Source of the DNA: Paracoccaceae bacterium
GTDB lineage: Bacteria > Pseudomonadota > Alphaproteobacteria > Rhodobacterales > Rhodobacteraceae
Assembly: GCA_030065075.1 (NCBI GenBank)
Contig: JASJDQ010000025.1
Span: forward strand, 1 to 32,429
Direction: 5' to 3'
Length of the DNA stretch: 32,429 bases
Of this stretch, positions 17,869 through 24,223 are shown piece by piece. Below the pieces are notes generated by a model. The model searched no databases and was not told the origin of the DNA. It saw only the letters and a list, made by a program, of their open reading frames with translations. How positions within the stretch are numbered: position 1 is the stretch's first letter; the number at the start of each line of letters is the position of its first letter. Made by a program: the position numbers and the translations under genes.

Positions 17869-18617
17869 TGGAGACGACGCGCGACGCGTTTCTGGACGGT
17901 CGGCTTGCGATCTCTCAGCCGAAACGAGGGTATCGCGCGGGAGCGGACCCGGTCTTTCTGGCAGCCGCCGTGGATGCTCAGCCCGGCCAGACTGTTTTGG
18001 AGTTGGGTTGCGGGGCGGGGACGGCACTGGCTTGCTTGCTGGCGCGTTGCCCCGAGGTGCGGGCCACGGGGGTAGAGGTCAATTCCGATATGGCGGAGTT
18101 GGCAGTGCGCAATCTGTCGGGCAACAGTTTGAACGCAGAGGTCGTTGTGGGCGACGTGGCTGATCTGCCAAAGAAAATCCGGGCGCAATCGTTCGATCAC
18201 GTGATGATGAACCCGCCATTTTTTGATCGCAAAGAAGGTAGTGTGGCAGAGGATTGCACGCGTGAAGCAGGGCGCGGCGAAGGCACAAAACTGTCCACAT
18301 GGTTAGACACAGGGCTGCGGAGGCTTCGGCCTGGTGGAACGTTAACGATGATTAACAGGATTGAGAAGCTGCCTGCTGCACTTGCAGCACTTCATCCTAG
18401 GGCTGGCGATGTCATCGTTCTTCCGTTGGCGGCCCGCGAAGGGCGGTCCGCGAAGCTCTTTGTTTTACGGGCAAAGAAGGATGCAAATGGCCCCTTCAAG
18501 CTCTTGAGTCCGTTTGTCCTCCACCAGGGCAAGTCCCATGAAAGGGACGGTGACAGTTACACACCAAAGGCTTCTGGTATTCTGCGCCGCGGCAATCCTC
18601 TGCCGCTGCAGAATTAA
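17865..18617 (+). CDS. SAM-dependent methyltransferase, TrmN6/YfiC-like
   Basis: This probably methylates N6 of adenine in RNA: the class includes tRNA1(Val) A37 methyltransferase. The ~250-residue protein has an N-terminal segment (KRGYRAGADPVFLAAAVDA) shared by TrmN6 proteins, the SAM-binding motif VLELGCGAGTA at ~45-55, an acidic residue after the second strand (GVEVNSD) and the catalytic MNPPFFDR at ~115-122, which is the NPPF/Y motif of N6-adenine and N-methyltransferases. Start is GTG at 17865 (overlapping the previous stop) or ATG at 17868. Substrate is inferred from family resemblance only. Confidence 0.85.
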   Translation: MMETTRDAFLDGRLAISQPKRGYRAGADPVFLAAAVDAQPGQTVLELGCGAGTALACLLARCPEVRATGVEVNSDMAELAVRNLSGNSLNAEVVVGDVADLPKKIRAQSFDHVMMNPPFFDRKEGSVAEDCTREAGRGEGTKLSTWLDTGLRRLRPGGTLTMINRIEKLPAALAALHPRAGDVIVLPLAAREGRSAKLFVLRAKKDANGPFKLLSPFVLHQGKSHERDGDSYTPKASGILRRGNPLPLQN

Positions 18618-18719
18618 TCTTCTGATAAGGAATTGTCCCCAACTTGTACGACAGGCGTGACACGAATCGTATTTCGTGCTGCACTCACAGCACCGGTAAT
18701 CACGAACAGGAGGACGACT

Positions 18720-18890
18720 ATGAGCTTGAGTTCCCATCTGCAAGAACTCCGCAAGAAACATGAACATCTTTCAATTGAGGTCGAAGAGGCGCAGCGCAGC
18801 CCGGCATTCGATGATCTTCAAATCACTGCGCTGAAGAAACAAAAACTCAAACTCAAAGAAGAAATCGAGCGGCTTAGCCACCAGCACTGA
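18720..18890 (+). CDS. YdcH/DUF465 small coiled-coil protein
   Basis: The 56-residue protein starts MSLSSHLQELRKKHEHLSIE and is almost wholly a charged amphipathic helix, with the DUF465 pattern: H-L-E-E-x-R-x-K-H-x-x-L, then D-x-x-I-x-x-L-K-K-x-K-L-x-L-K-E-E-I near the C-terminus. A strong ribosome site (AGGAGG) lies before the ATG, which supports real expression. Family function is unknown. The last 17 bases overlap the 3' end of the convergent LysR gene. Confidence 0.88.
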   Translation: MSLSSHLQELRKKHEHLSIEVEEAQRSPAFDDLQITALKKQKLKLKEEIERLSHQH

Positions 18891-19824
18891 CGTCAGCTGA
18901 AGCTGCAAATATGCGATCTTTTGCAAGGTCGCGAAGGCTTTGAGCCTGGTCGTCAATCCAATCCATGAAGGCCGCCACATGCGGTCGGCCTTCGGTTTCG
19001 TGTGGGCACACAAGCCGATATTTCGAGGCTGTCGCCAGCGAAAGCCGAAATGGCATGACCAGCCTGTTGTCGCGCAACGCGGCCTCCGTCAAGGAGCCAC
19101 GGCCCATGATGGCGCCCGTTCCAGCGAGCGCAGCGCTTACGGCGTGATCGGACTGGTTGAAGCGTGCACCGTGAACTTCTGGCGCTGGTAGTCCTGCTGC
19201 TGCAAACCACGCATCCCAGTCGATGGACGGTTTGATGGCGGCCGTCACGTCGTCGGTGAGAAGCGGCACGTTCAACAGATCTTCCGGCGTCTTGACGGTC
19301 TCGGCAAGGCTTGGCGCCATCATTGGGGTGGCCCATTCGTCGGCAAGGGCCCTGGAAAACAGGCTGTCGTCGGGGCGTGGTCCAAATCTGATCGCCAGGT
19401 CCACGTCGTCACGGTCGAAATCGACCAGCTTCAGACTGGCCGAAAACCTCAGTTCGATCTCGGGGTGCTGGGTTGCAAAGGAAAAAAGCCGTGGAGCCAG
19501 CCAAAGCGCGGTAAAGGCCGGCCCTGCCGTAACGGTCAACAGGCTTTGATCCGATTGCCGCCGGGCCCGCGTCCAGGCGCTGGAGATCTCGGTGAACCCG
19601 TCCTGCAATCCCGGTGCCAGCATTTCGCCCACCTCTGTCAGTTTCACGGCTCGGTTCAGACGGTGAAACACGGGCTGGCCCAGGTGCTCTTCCAGTGACT
19701 TGATTTGAAACGAAAGTGCAGCGGGAGTGACGTTCAATTCCTCGGCGGCCTTGGCAAAGGACATATGGCGGGCCGCGGCCTCAAAGGCACGAAGGGCCGT
19801 TAGGGGAGGAAGGCGATCAGACAT
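18874..19824 (-). CDS. LysR-family regulator, GcvA-like
   Basis: This 316-residue DNA-binding transcription regulator has an N-terminal winged helix-turn-helix at ~6-65 (LTALRAFEAAARHMSFAKAA, then ELNVTPAALSFQIKSLEEHL) and a periplasmic-binding-like effector domain at ~90-300 (LLTVTAGPAFTALWLAPRLF; DDVDLAIRFGPRP). It resembles the GcvA subgroup. A perfect 9-base inverted repeat starts two bases upstream of the ATG, so autoregulation is likely. The divergent small gene at 19935 is the obvious candidate target. The effector ligand is unknown. Confidence 0.93.
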   Translation of the reverse strand: MSDRLPPLTALRAFEAAARHMSFAKAAEELNVTPAALSFQIKSLEEHLGQPVFHRLNRAVKLTEVGEMLAPGLQDGFTEISSAWTRARRQSDQSLLTVTAGPAFTALWLAPRLFSFATQHPEIELRFSASLKLVDFDRDDVDLAIRFGPRPDDSLFSRALADEWATPMMAPSLAETVKTPEDLLNVPLLTDDVTAAIKPSIDWDAWFAAAGLPAPEVHGARFNQSDHAVSAALAGTGAIMGRGSLTEAALRDNRLVMPFRLSLATASKYRLVCPHETEGRPHVAAFMDWIDDQAQSLRDLAKDRIFAASADVSAGG

Positions 19825-19825
19825 C

Positions 19826-19850
19826 TTCAGTTAAATACAGCTTAACTGAA
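19826..19850. promoter_or_regulatory. Perfect palindromic operator upstream of the LysR gene
   Basis: TTCAGTTAA (19826-19834) and TTAACTGAA (19842-19850) are exact inverted repeats around a 7-base spacer. The arrangement includes the T-N11-A pattern of LysR-type binding sites. It lies directly in front of the LysR start codon (19824), where bound protein would block its own expression, and about 85 bases upstream of the divergent small gene. Confidence 0.65.
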
Positions 19851-19867
19851 TGCCGGTAAAGTCTCGT

Positions 19868-19896
19868 TTGTCGCAAAGAAAATAATGATCATATTG
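19868..19896 (+). promoter_or_regulatory. Putative promoter of the 33-residue gene
   Basis: TTGTCG (19868-19873) is followed after 16-17 bases by CATATT/ATATTG (19890-19896), inside an A/T-rich patch that contrasts with the surrounding GC-rich DNA. It lies just downstream of the LysR palindrome, ~40 bases before the ATG at 19935. Confidence 0.35.
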
Positions 19897-19934
19897 GGAA
19901 CAGATCAGAAATTCAAAAGCCGAGAGGTCGCCCG

Positions 19935-20036
19935 ATGTACGAAACAACCGCCAACACCCGCACCCGTGATGCCATCCGGAAAGCCCACAACGAACATGCG
20001 CAAATCTTTGCCCGTATCTTCCGCGTCTTCCGGTAA
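19935..20036 (+). CDS. Very small protein (33 residues) divergent from the LysR gene
   Basis: An open frame from ATG 19935 to TAA 20036 encodes 33 residues. It begins MYETTANTRTRDAIRKAHNE and ends with an amphipathic, Phe/Arg-rich helix (QIFARIFRVFR). GAGAGG lies 8 bases before the ATG. The position, divergent from a LysR gene across a palindromic operator, is what a regulator target would have. I recognise no domain. The basic, aromatic tail could associate with membranes or nucleic acid. Confidence 0.5.
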   Translation: MYETTANTRTRDAIRKAHNEHAQIFARIFRVFR

Positions 20037-20061
20037 TCGTTGCAGCTTGTCCGAGAACGCG

Positions 20062-20091
20062 AAAAGGGCCGGCCCCAACCGGGACCGGCCC
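20062..20091 (-). terminator. Rho-independent terminator of phaB
   Basis: An 11-base-pair GC-rich stem with one mismatch (20066-20076 with 20081-20091, loop of four) is followed, reading the minus strand, by TTTT (20065-20062). It lies 19 bases after the phaB stop codon. The convergent small gene at 19935-20036 ends on the other side. Confidence 0.75.
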
Positions 20092-20109
20092 AAATCCAAC
20101 CGCCAACTC

Positions 20110-20835
20110 TTAAACGAAGAACTGTGCGCCATTGGCCGAGATGGTCGAACCGTTGATGAAGCCCGCGTCCTCGGATGTCAGGAAGGTCACGCAGCGCGCG
20201 ATCTCTTCCGGTTCACCTAGGCGTCCGGCAGGAATCTGCGGGATGATCTTGGAATTCAGAACCTCTTCCGGAATAGCGCGCACCATCTCTGTCCCGATGT
20301 AACCAGGGCAAACGGCATTCGCGGTGATGCCAGCGCGTGCGCCTTCCTGTGCCAGCGACTTTACGATGCCCAGATCGCCCGCCTTAGTCGCGGCATAGTT
20401 CACCTGGCCGAACTGGCCTTTCTGGCCGTTGATCGAGGAGATGACGACCACGCGTCCGAACTTGCGTTCCCGCATGCCCGGCCAGACCGGGTGGATGGTG
20501 TTGAAGACACCGGTCAGGTTGGTGTCGATCACCTCTTTCCAGGCTTCAGGCGTCATCTTGTGGAATGGCGCGTCGCGGGTGATGCCCGCATTGGCAACAA
20601 CCGTGTCGATCGGTCCCAGATCGGCTTCGACCTGTGCGATCCCCGCTTTCGATGCTTCGTAATCGGCCACGTTCCACTTGTAGGTCTTGATGCCGGTCGC
20701 TTCGCTGAAGGCGGCGGCCTTCTCGTCGTTGCCGGCATAGGTCGCGGCGACTTCGTAGCCATCCGCTTTCAGTGCTTTCGAAATTGCTTCACCAATTCCC
20801 CGGGAGCCACCGGTCACAAGGGCAACACGTCCCAT
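20110..20835 (-). CDS. phaB: Acetoacetyl-CoA reductase
   Basis: PhaB reduces acetoacetyl-CoA to (R)-3-hydroxybutyryl-CoA with NADPH, the monomer for polyhydroxybutyrate. The 241-residue short-chain dehydrogenase has the cofactor motif VTGGSRGIG (residues 7-15), NAG in VVANAGITRD, the catalytic Ser in VVVISSINGQKGQFGQ and Tyr-x-x-x-Lys in NYAATKAGDL. The phrase MTPEAWKEVIDTNLTGVFN and the ending ISANGAQFFV-like terminus are close to known PhaB. A strong GGAGG precedes the ATG. It follows phaA on the same strand, separated by a GC-rich palindromic element. Confidence 0.93.
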   Translation of the reverse strand: MGRVALVTGGSRGIGEAISKALKADGYEVAATYAGNDEKAAAFSEATGIKTYKWNVADYEASKAGIAQVEADLGPIDTVVANAGITRDAPFHKMTPEAWKEVIDTNLTGVFNTIHPVWPGMRERKFGRVVVISSINGQKGQFGQVNYAATKAGDLGIVKSLAQEGARAGITANAVCPGYIGTEMVRAIPEEVLNSKIIPQIPAGRLGEPEEIARCVTFLTSEDAGFINGSTISANGAQFFV

Positions 20836-20884
20836 CGTCTTTCCTCCATATTCATTCCGTGTATCCCCGAGCGGTCTCCATCGA

Positions 20885-20955
20885 CCGAAAAATATCCCCG
20901 GGGGTGCGGGGGGCGGAGCCCCCCGTTGGAGCGACCCGCGTCAGCGGGGCGCAAA
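20885..20955 (-). repeat. GC-rich palindromic intergenic element, copy 1 (phaA-phaB gap)
   Basis: The gap between phaA and phaB contains a perfect 8-base-pair hairpin (20907-20914 with 20918-20925, loop GGA). Reading the minus strand, this is followed by CCCCCGGGGATATTTTTCGG (20904-20885). The ending GGGGATA...TTCGG recurs in the second element at 23941-23953. Such composite elements are frequent in intergenic DNA of Rhodobacteraceae. The T run is too far from the hairpin for a textbook terminator, but it may attenuate or protect the message. Confidence 0.55.
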
Positions 20956-20960
20956 TCCAG

Positions 20961-22133
20961 TTACCGCTCGACGCACATGGCAACGCCCATACCGCCGCCA
21001 ATGCAGAGCGTGGCTAGGCCTTTCTTGGCGTCGCGACGCTTCATCTCGAAGAGGAGCGTATTCAACACGCGTGCGCCCGAGGCGCCAATCGGATGACCGA
21101 TGGCAATCGCGCCGCCGTTGACGTTCACGATCTCGGGGTTCCATCCCATGTCCTTGTTGACGGCACAGGCTTGCGCGGCAAAAGCTTCGTTGGCTTCGAC
21201 CAGGTCAAGGTCCTCGGCCTTCCAACCGGCCTTTTCCAGCGCCTTCCGCGAGGCGTGGATCGGGCCCACACCCATGATCGATGGATCAAGGCCAGCGGTC
21301 GCATAGGACACGATGCGTGCCAGCGGGTCGATGCCGCGCTTTTCGGCCTCGTCCGCGCTCATCAAGAGCACGCCCGCGGCGCCGTCGTTGATGCCCGAGG
21401 CGTTGCCAGCGGTCACTGAGCCTTCCTTGGTAAACGCTGGGCGCAGCTTCGTCATGTTTTCGATCGTTGCGCCGTGGCGGATGTATTCGTCCTTGTCGAC
21501 CACGATGTCACCCTTGCGGGTCTTGACCGTGAAGGGGGTAATTTCGTCGTCGAACTTACCGGCCTTCTGGGCAGCTTCCGCCTTGTTCTGCGAAGCGAGT
21601 GCGAATTCGTCCTGCTGTTCCCGGCTGATTTGCCATTTTTCGGCGACGTTCTCGGCGGTTTGCCCCATATGGTAGCCGTTGAAAGCATCCCAAAGGCCGT
21701 CCTTGATCATCGTATCGATCAGCTTCAGATCGCCCATCTTCTGCCCGGCGCGGATGGCCTGCGCGTGGGGGCTGAGCGACATGTTTTCCTGACCACCGGC
21801 GGCGACGATCTCGGCATCGCCCAGTTGGATGTGCTGAGCGCCTAGTGTCACGGCACGAAGGCCCGAGCCACAGACCTGGTTGATACCCCAGGCGGCGCTT
21901 TCAATCGGGAGACCTGCGTTCACATGTGCCTGGCGAGCCGGGTTCTGTCCCTGAGCGGCGGTCAGCACCTGGCCGAGGATGGTTTCGGACACGTCCGATT
22001 TTTCGACACCCGCGCGCTCGACCAATGCTTCCAGCATGGTGGCCCCAAGATCATGGGCGGGGGTATTGGCAAAACTACCATTGAAGCTGCCGACCGCGGT
22101 TCGGGCAGCTGAGGCAATAACGACGTTGGTCAT
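20961..22133 (-). CDS. phaA: Acetyl-CoA C-acetyltransferase (beta-ketothiolase)
   Basis: PhaA condenses two acetyl-CoA to acetoacetyl-CoA, the first step of polyhydroxybutyrate synthesis; the reverse direction serves degradation. The 390-residue thiolase has the acyl-accepting Cys88 in [11 protein letters not shown], His347 in [16 protein letters not shown] and Cys377 in LCIGGGMG, the full catalytic set. GGAGGAAG lies before the ATG. It is upstream of phaB on the same strand. The promoter region carries repeated TGC-N3/4-GC motifs of PhaR type. Biosynthetic thiolase is the favoured reading because phaB is adjacent. Confidence 0.95.
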   Translation of the reverse strand: MTNVVIASAARTAVGSFNGSFANTPAHDLGATMLEALVERAGVEKSDVSETILGQVLTAAQGQNPARQAHVNAGLPIESAAWGINQVCGSGLRAVTLGAQHIQLGDAEIVAAGGQENMSLSPHAQAIRAGQKMGDLKLIDTMIKDGLWDAFNGYHMGQTAENVAEKWQISREQQDEFALASQNKAEAAQKAGKFDDEITPFTVKTRKGDIVVDKDEYIRHGATIENMTKLRPAFTKEGSVTAGNASGINDGAAGVLLMSADEAEKRGIDPLARIVSYATAGLDPSIMGVGPIHASRKALEKAGWKAEDLDLVEANEAFAAQACAVNKDMGWNPEIVNVNGGAIAIGHPIGASGARVLNTLLFEMKRRDAKKGLATLCIGGGMGVAMCVER

Positions 22134-22163
22134 AGGGCTTCCTCCTCAGAAGCAGAGCGTTTT

Positions 22164-22209
22164 CTGCAATGCAGCATCTATTATGCGATTGCAGAAATAA
22201 TGCAATGCG
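22164..22209 (-). promoter_or_regulatory. phaA promoter with PhaR-like binding motifs
   Basis: CTGCAATGCAG at 22164-22174 exactly fits CTGC-N3-GCAG, the site described for PhaR of Rhodobacter sphaeroides. Two related motifs follow: ATGCGATTGCAG at 22183-22194 and TGCAATGCG at 22201-22209. A minus-strand promoter TTGCAT (22205-22200), 16-base spacer, TAATAG (22183-22178) overlaps them, so a bound repressor would block transcription of phaA. Confidence 0.6.
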
Positions 22210-22244
22210 CGGAATGCCACGGTACACTCATACCCGTTATGCGT

Positions 22245-23114
22245 TCAACGCCCGTAGTAAAAGCTGACCACGTGTCGCGCTTCGGCAAAGAAAATCCATC
22301 GTTGGATCAGCACGCCCGCCAGATGCAACAGCACCGCCAGCGCTGCGAGGGTATGATGGAAGGGCAAGAACAACAGGAAGGTGGGCAGGATCATCGCGAG
22401 CAAAAGCGCCGCGACCTTGAGCACGGCGGCGTGTTTCCTGCCGACGCGAAAGACCATTTCCTTCGTAAGATAATTTTCACCCGTATGCGGGGCTTCGAAG
22501 GCGTGCACGCGACCGCGGTCGCCCAGGCCCGTGGCTGTGGCGATGTTCGTGTCATCCGCCTTTTCATGCCGATCCTGATCGATCCAAGCGAAGACCTGGA
22601 GGATCAAGAGAAGCGGCAGCAATGCGCGCACCAGCTCGACACGTCCCGTCAGAAGCGCGCCGCCAACGATGGCGTAGGCCAGAAAGACTATGGGCGTCGA
22701 CCAATGGTTCCAGCGCGGCACCGTCCGCATCTGTGCATAGATCATCGATGTCGCAACAACGGTGGCGATGGCCATCAGCCCGCCGGGAATGCCAAAGATG
22801 CGCAGCCGCGTGTCGAAGAAGACCAGCCCGATGGCGTAGAGCCCCATCAGCACGAGCGTGCCGACCGCCAGCCAAGCCTCGCGGCTGAGCCAGGAGGACC
22901 GCCATTGCGTGAAGGCTTTCAAGGCGCGCTCCGGGTGGCCAAGGTGAAAAGTCGAGGCCAGCAGCCCGCCAATGGCAAGCGCATAGGCAATCAGGAAGAA
23001 CCAGAAGGCGGTCCAGCCGCGGGGCGCAGGCACGTCGAGGCTAAGGAAGGCCAACATGCCGAAGCCGAGGCCCGAGAGCGTGGTGAAGAGGATTATCGAG
23101 GGTGCTGGATGCAT
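22245..23114 (-). CDS. soeC: Membrane anchor subunit SoeC (DmsC-like)
   Basis: This is a polytopic protein of 289 residues with about eight hydrophobic segments (for example SIILFTTLSGLGFGMLAFLS, then AFWFFLIAYALAIGGLLAS). It has the DmsC/NrfD-type membrane-anchor pattern, including FHLGHPERALKAFTQWRSSW. It would anchor the iron-sulfur and molybdenum subunits to the cytoplasmic face of the inner membrane and pass electrons to quinone. The start codon at 23114 overlaps the soeB stop by one base (TGATG). Assignment to Soe rather than another DMSO-reductase-type anchor rests on the partner subunits. Confidence 0.75.
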   Translation of the reverse strand: MHPAPSIILFTTLSGLGFGMLAFLSLDVPAPRGWTAFWFFLIAYALAIGGLLASTFHLGHPERALKAFTQWRSSWLSREAWLAVGTLVLMGLYAIGLVFFDTRLRIFGIPGGLMAIATVVATSMIYAQMRTVPRWNHWSTPIVFLAYAIVGGALLTGRVELVRALLPLLLILQVFAWIDQDRHEKADDTNIATATGLGDRGRVHAFEAPHTGENYLTKEMVFRVGRKHAAVLKVAALLLAMILPTFLLFLPFHHTLAALAVLLHLAGVLIQRWIFFAEARHVVSFYYGR

Positions 23115-23863
23115 CAAGACACCTTCGACAATGTGCGGTCGAGCCAGCCGAGGAAGCCCGCCGGCTCTTCGGCGACCGGCTCGAGGAACGGCGCCAGTAC
23201 ATCAAAATCGGGCACTTCGTCGCGCGGTCGCGGTGGCAGATAGCGGTTCACCGGGGCCGTGCCTTGTTCCGGCATCAATTCGAAGCCGCCGCGGTCCGCT
23301 ACCAGTTTCGAGACGTCGCTTTCCGGGTCGGAAAGGTCTCCGAAGTGGCGGGCGCCCGCAGGGCAGGTGCGCACGCAGGCGGGTTGTCGGTCTTCTTCCG
23401 GCAGGTTTTCGTTATAGATGCGGTCGACGCAGAGTGTGCATTTCTTCATCACCTGCTCTTCGGGGTCCATCTCGCGGGCACCATATGGGCAGGCCCAGGC
23501 ACAAAGCCCGCAGCCGATGCAATCGCTTTCGTTCACCAGCACGATGCCGTCTTCGACGCGCTTGTAGCTGGCACCCGTCGGGCAGACGGTGACGCAGGGC
23601 GCGTCAGCGCAGTGAAGGCAGCTTTTCGGCATGTGGAAAAGCTGGGCCGGACCATGTTCGTGCTGAACCTCGTAGGAATGCACCCGGTTCAGGAAACTGC
23701 CAACCGGGTTCGCGCCATAGGCATCCTTATCCGCGAGCGGTGCGCCGTAGTTTTCCGTGTTCCAGCCTTTGCAGGCGGTGACGCAGGCATGGCAGCCGAC
23801 GCAGGTGTCGAGATCGATGACGAGTCCGAGCGACTTTTCAGTGTGTTGCGGCAAAGTGGTCAT
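23114..23863 (-). CDS. soeB: Iron-sulfur subunit SoeB (DmsB-like ferredoxin)
   Basis: This 249-residue ferredoxin subunit has four [4Fe-4S] cysteine clusters: DTCVGCHACVTACKGWN near residue 20, CLHCADAPCVTVCPTGA, DCIGCGLCAWACPYGARE, and KKCTLCVDRI with ACVRTCPAGARHFGD. It would relay electrons from the molybdenum subunit to the membrane anchor. The start at 23863 (MTTLPQHTEKSLGLVIDLDT) is preferred to the GTG seven codons upstream. A palindromic intergenic element precedes it, separating it from the 84-residue gene. The C-terminal ~50 residues are Pro/acid-rich and outside the ferredoxin domain. Confidence 0.8.
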   Translation of the reverse strand: MTTLPQHTEKSLGLVIDLDTCVGCHACVTACKGWNTENYGAPLADKDAYGANPVGSFLNRVHSYEVQHEHGPAQLFHMPKSCLHCADAPCVTVCPTGASYKRVEDGIVLVNESDCIGCGLCAWACPYGAREMDPEEQVMKKCTLCVDRIYNENLPEEDRQPACVRTCPAGARHFGDLSDPESDVSKLVADRGGFELMPEQGTAPVNRYLPPRPRDEVPDFDVLAPFLEPVAEEPAGFLGWLDRTLSKVS

Positions 23864-23881
23864 GGGCAGTTCCCAGGCGGG

Positions 23882-23968
23882 CACGCCTGCGGCGTGGCTC
23901 TTTGTTTTTGCGCCGGCTTCGCCGTCGCGGTGCCTCCGGCGGGGATACTTCGGAATGGGCGAAAGAGT
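23882..23968 (+). repeat. GC-rich palindromic intergenic element, copy 2 (inside soe operon)
   Basis: This composite element sits in the gap between the 84-residue gene and soeB. It begins with the perfect stem CACGCC-TGC-GGCGTG (23882-23896), continues with a T-rich stretch TTTGTTTTTG and a GGCTTCGCC hairpin, and ends with CCTCCGGCGGGGATACTTCGG (23934-23953, part of it shared with copy 1), then GGGCGAAAGAG. It resembles the intergenic elements common in Rhodobacteraceae. Reading soe mRNA (minus strand) it could set different stabilities for soeA and soeBC. Confidence 0.55.
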
Positions 23969-24223
23969 TCACTCACCAATAGCATAGACGACCTCCATTC
24001 CTTGCATCCGTTCAAAGGCGACGCGGACTGTTGTCGGGATTTTTGGCAGGGAGAGGACACTGTCGATATGTGTGTCGAGAAGTTTGGTGTCTTCATACTC
24101 GGAAAGCTGCCATGCGACCGCATGTGCGTCCAACGACGCGTTGAGACATTCGATGTCGTGCGCCGACAGGCTGGCAATCGGGGCAGTCTTTCCGTCTCTG
24201 GTGGTATGGAAGGTCACGCTCAT
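23969..24223 (-). CDS. 84-residue protein coupled to soeA, unknown function
   Basis: The start ATG at 24223 overlaps the soeA stop as ATGA, which indicates translational coupling. The product begins MSVTFHTTRDGKTAPIASLS and includes SAHDIECLNASLDAHAVAWQ, LSEYEDTKLLDTHIDSVLSL and ends in MEVVYAIGE. It has no signal peptide, membrane segment or Cys pair (a single Cys), and looks like a compact alpha/beta domain. Longer upstream frames (to 24346) lie antisense within soeA sequence in another frame and were not used. Position between soeA and soeB suggests an assembly or maturation factor for the molybdoenzyme, by inference. Confidence 0.7.
   Translation of the reverse strand: MSVTFHTTRDGKTAPIASLSAHDIECLNASLDAHAVAWQLSEYEDTKLLDTHIDSVLSLPKIPTTVRVAFERMQGMEVVYAIGE

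Noticed and set aside
18465-18767. Minus-strand frame of 100 residues over the methyltransferase end
   Set aside because: It is Cys/Arg-rich noise antisense to the TrmN6-like and DUF465 genes.
22241-22251. GCGTTCAACGC palindrome at the soeC stop as a terminator
   Set aside because: The stem is only five base pairs with a one-base centre and no following T run, so it cannot act as a terminator hairpin.
22200-23243. A 347-residue open frame on the plus strand
   Set aside because: It is antisense to soeC, with low-complexity Gln/Arg-rich composition typical of a shadow frame.
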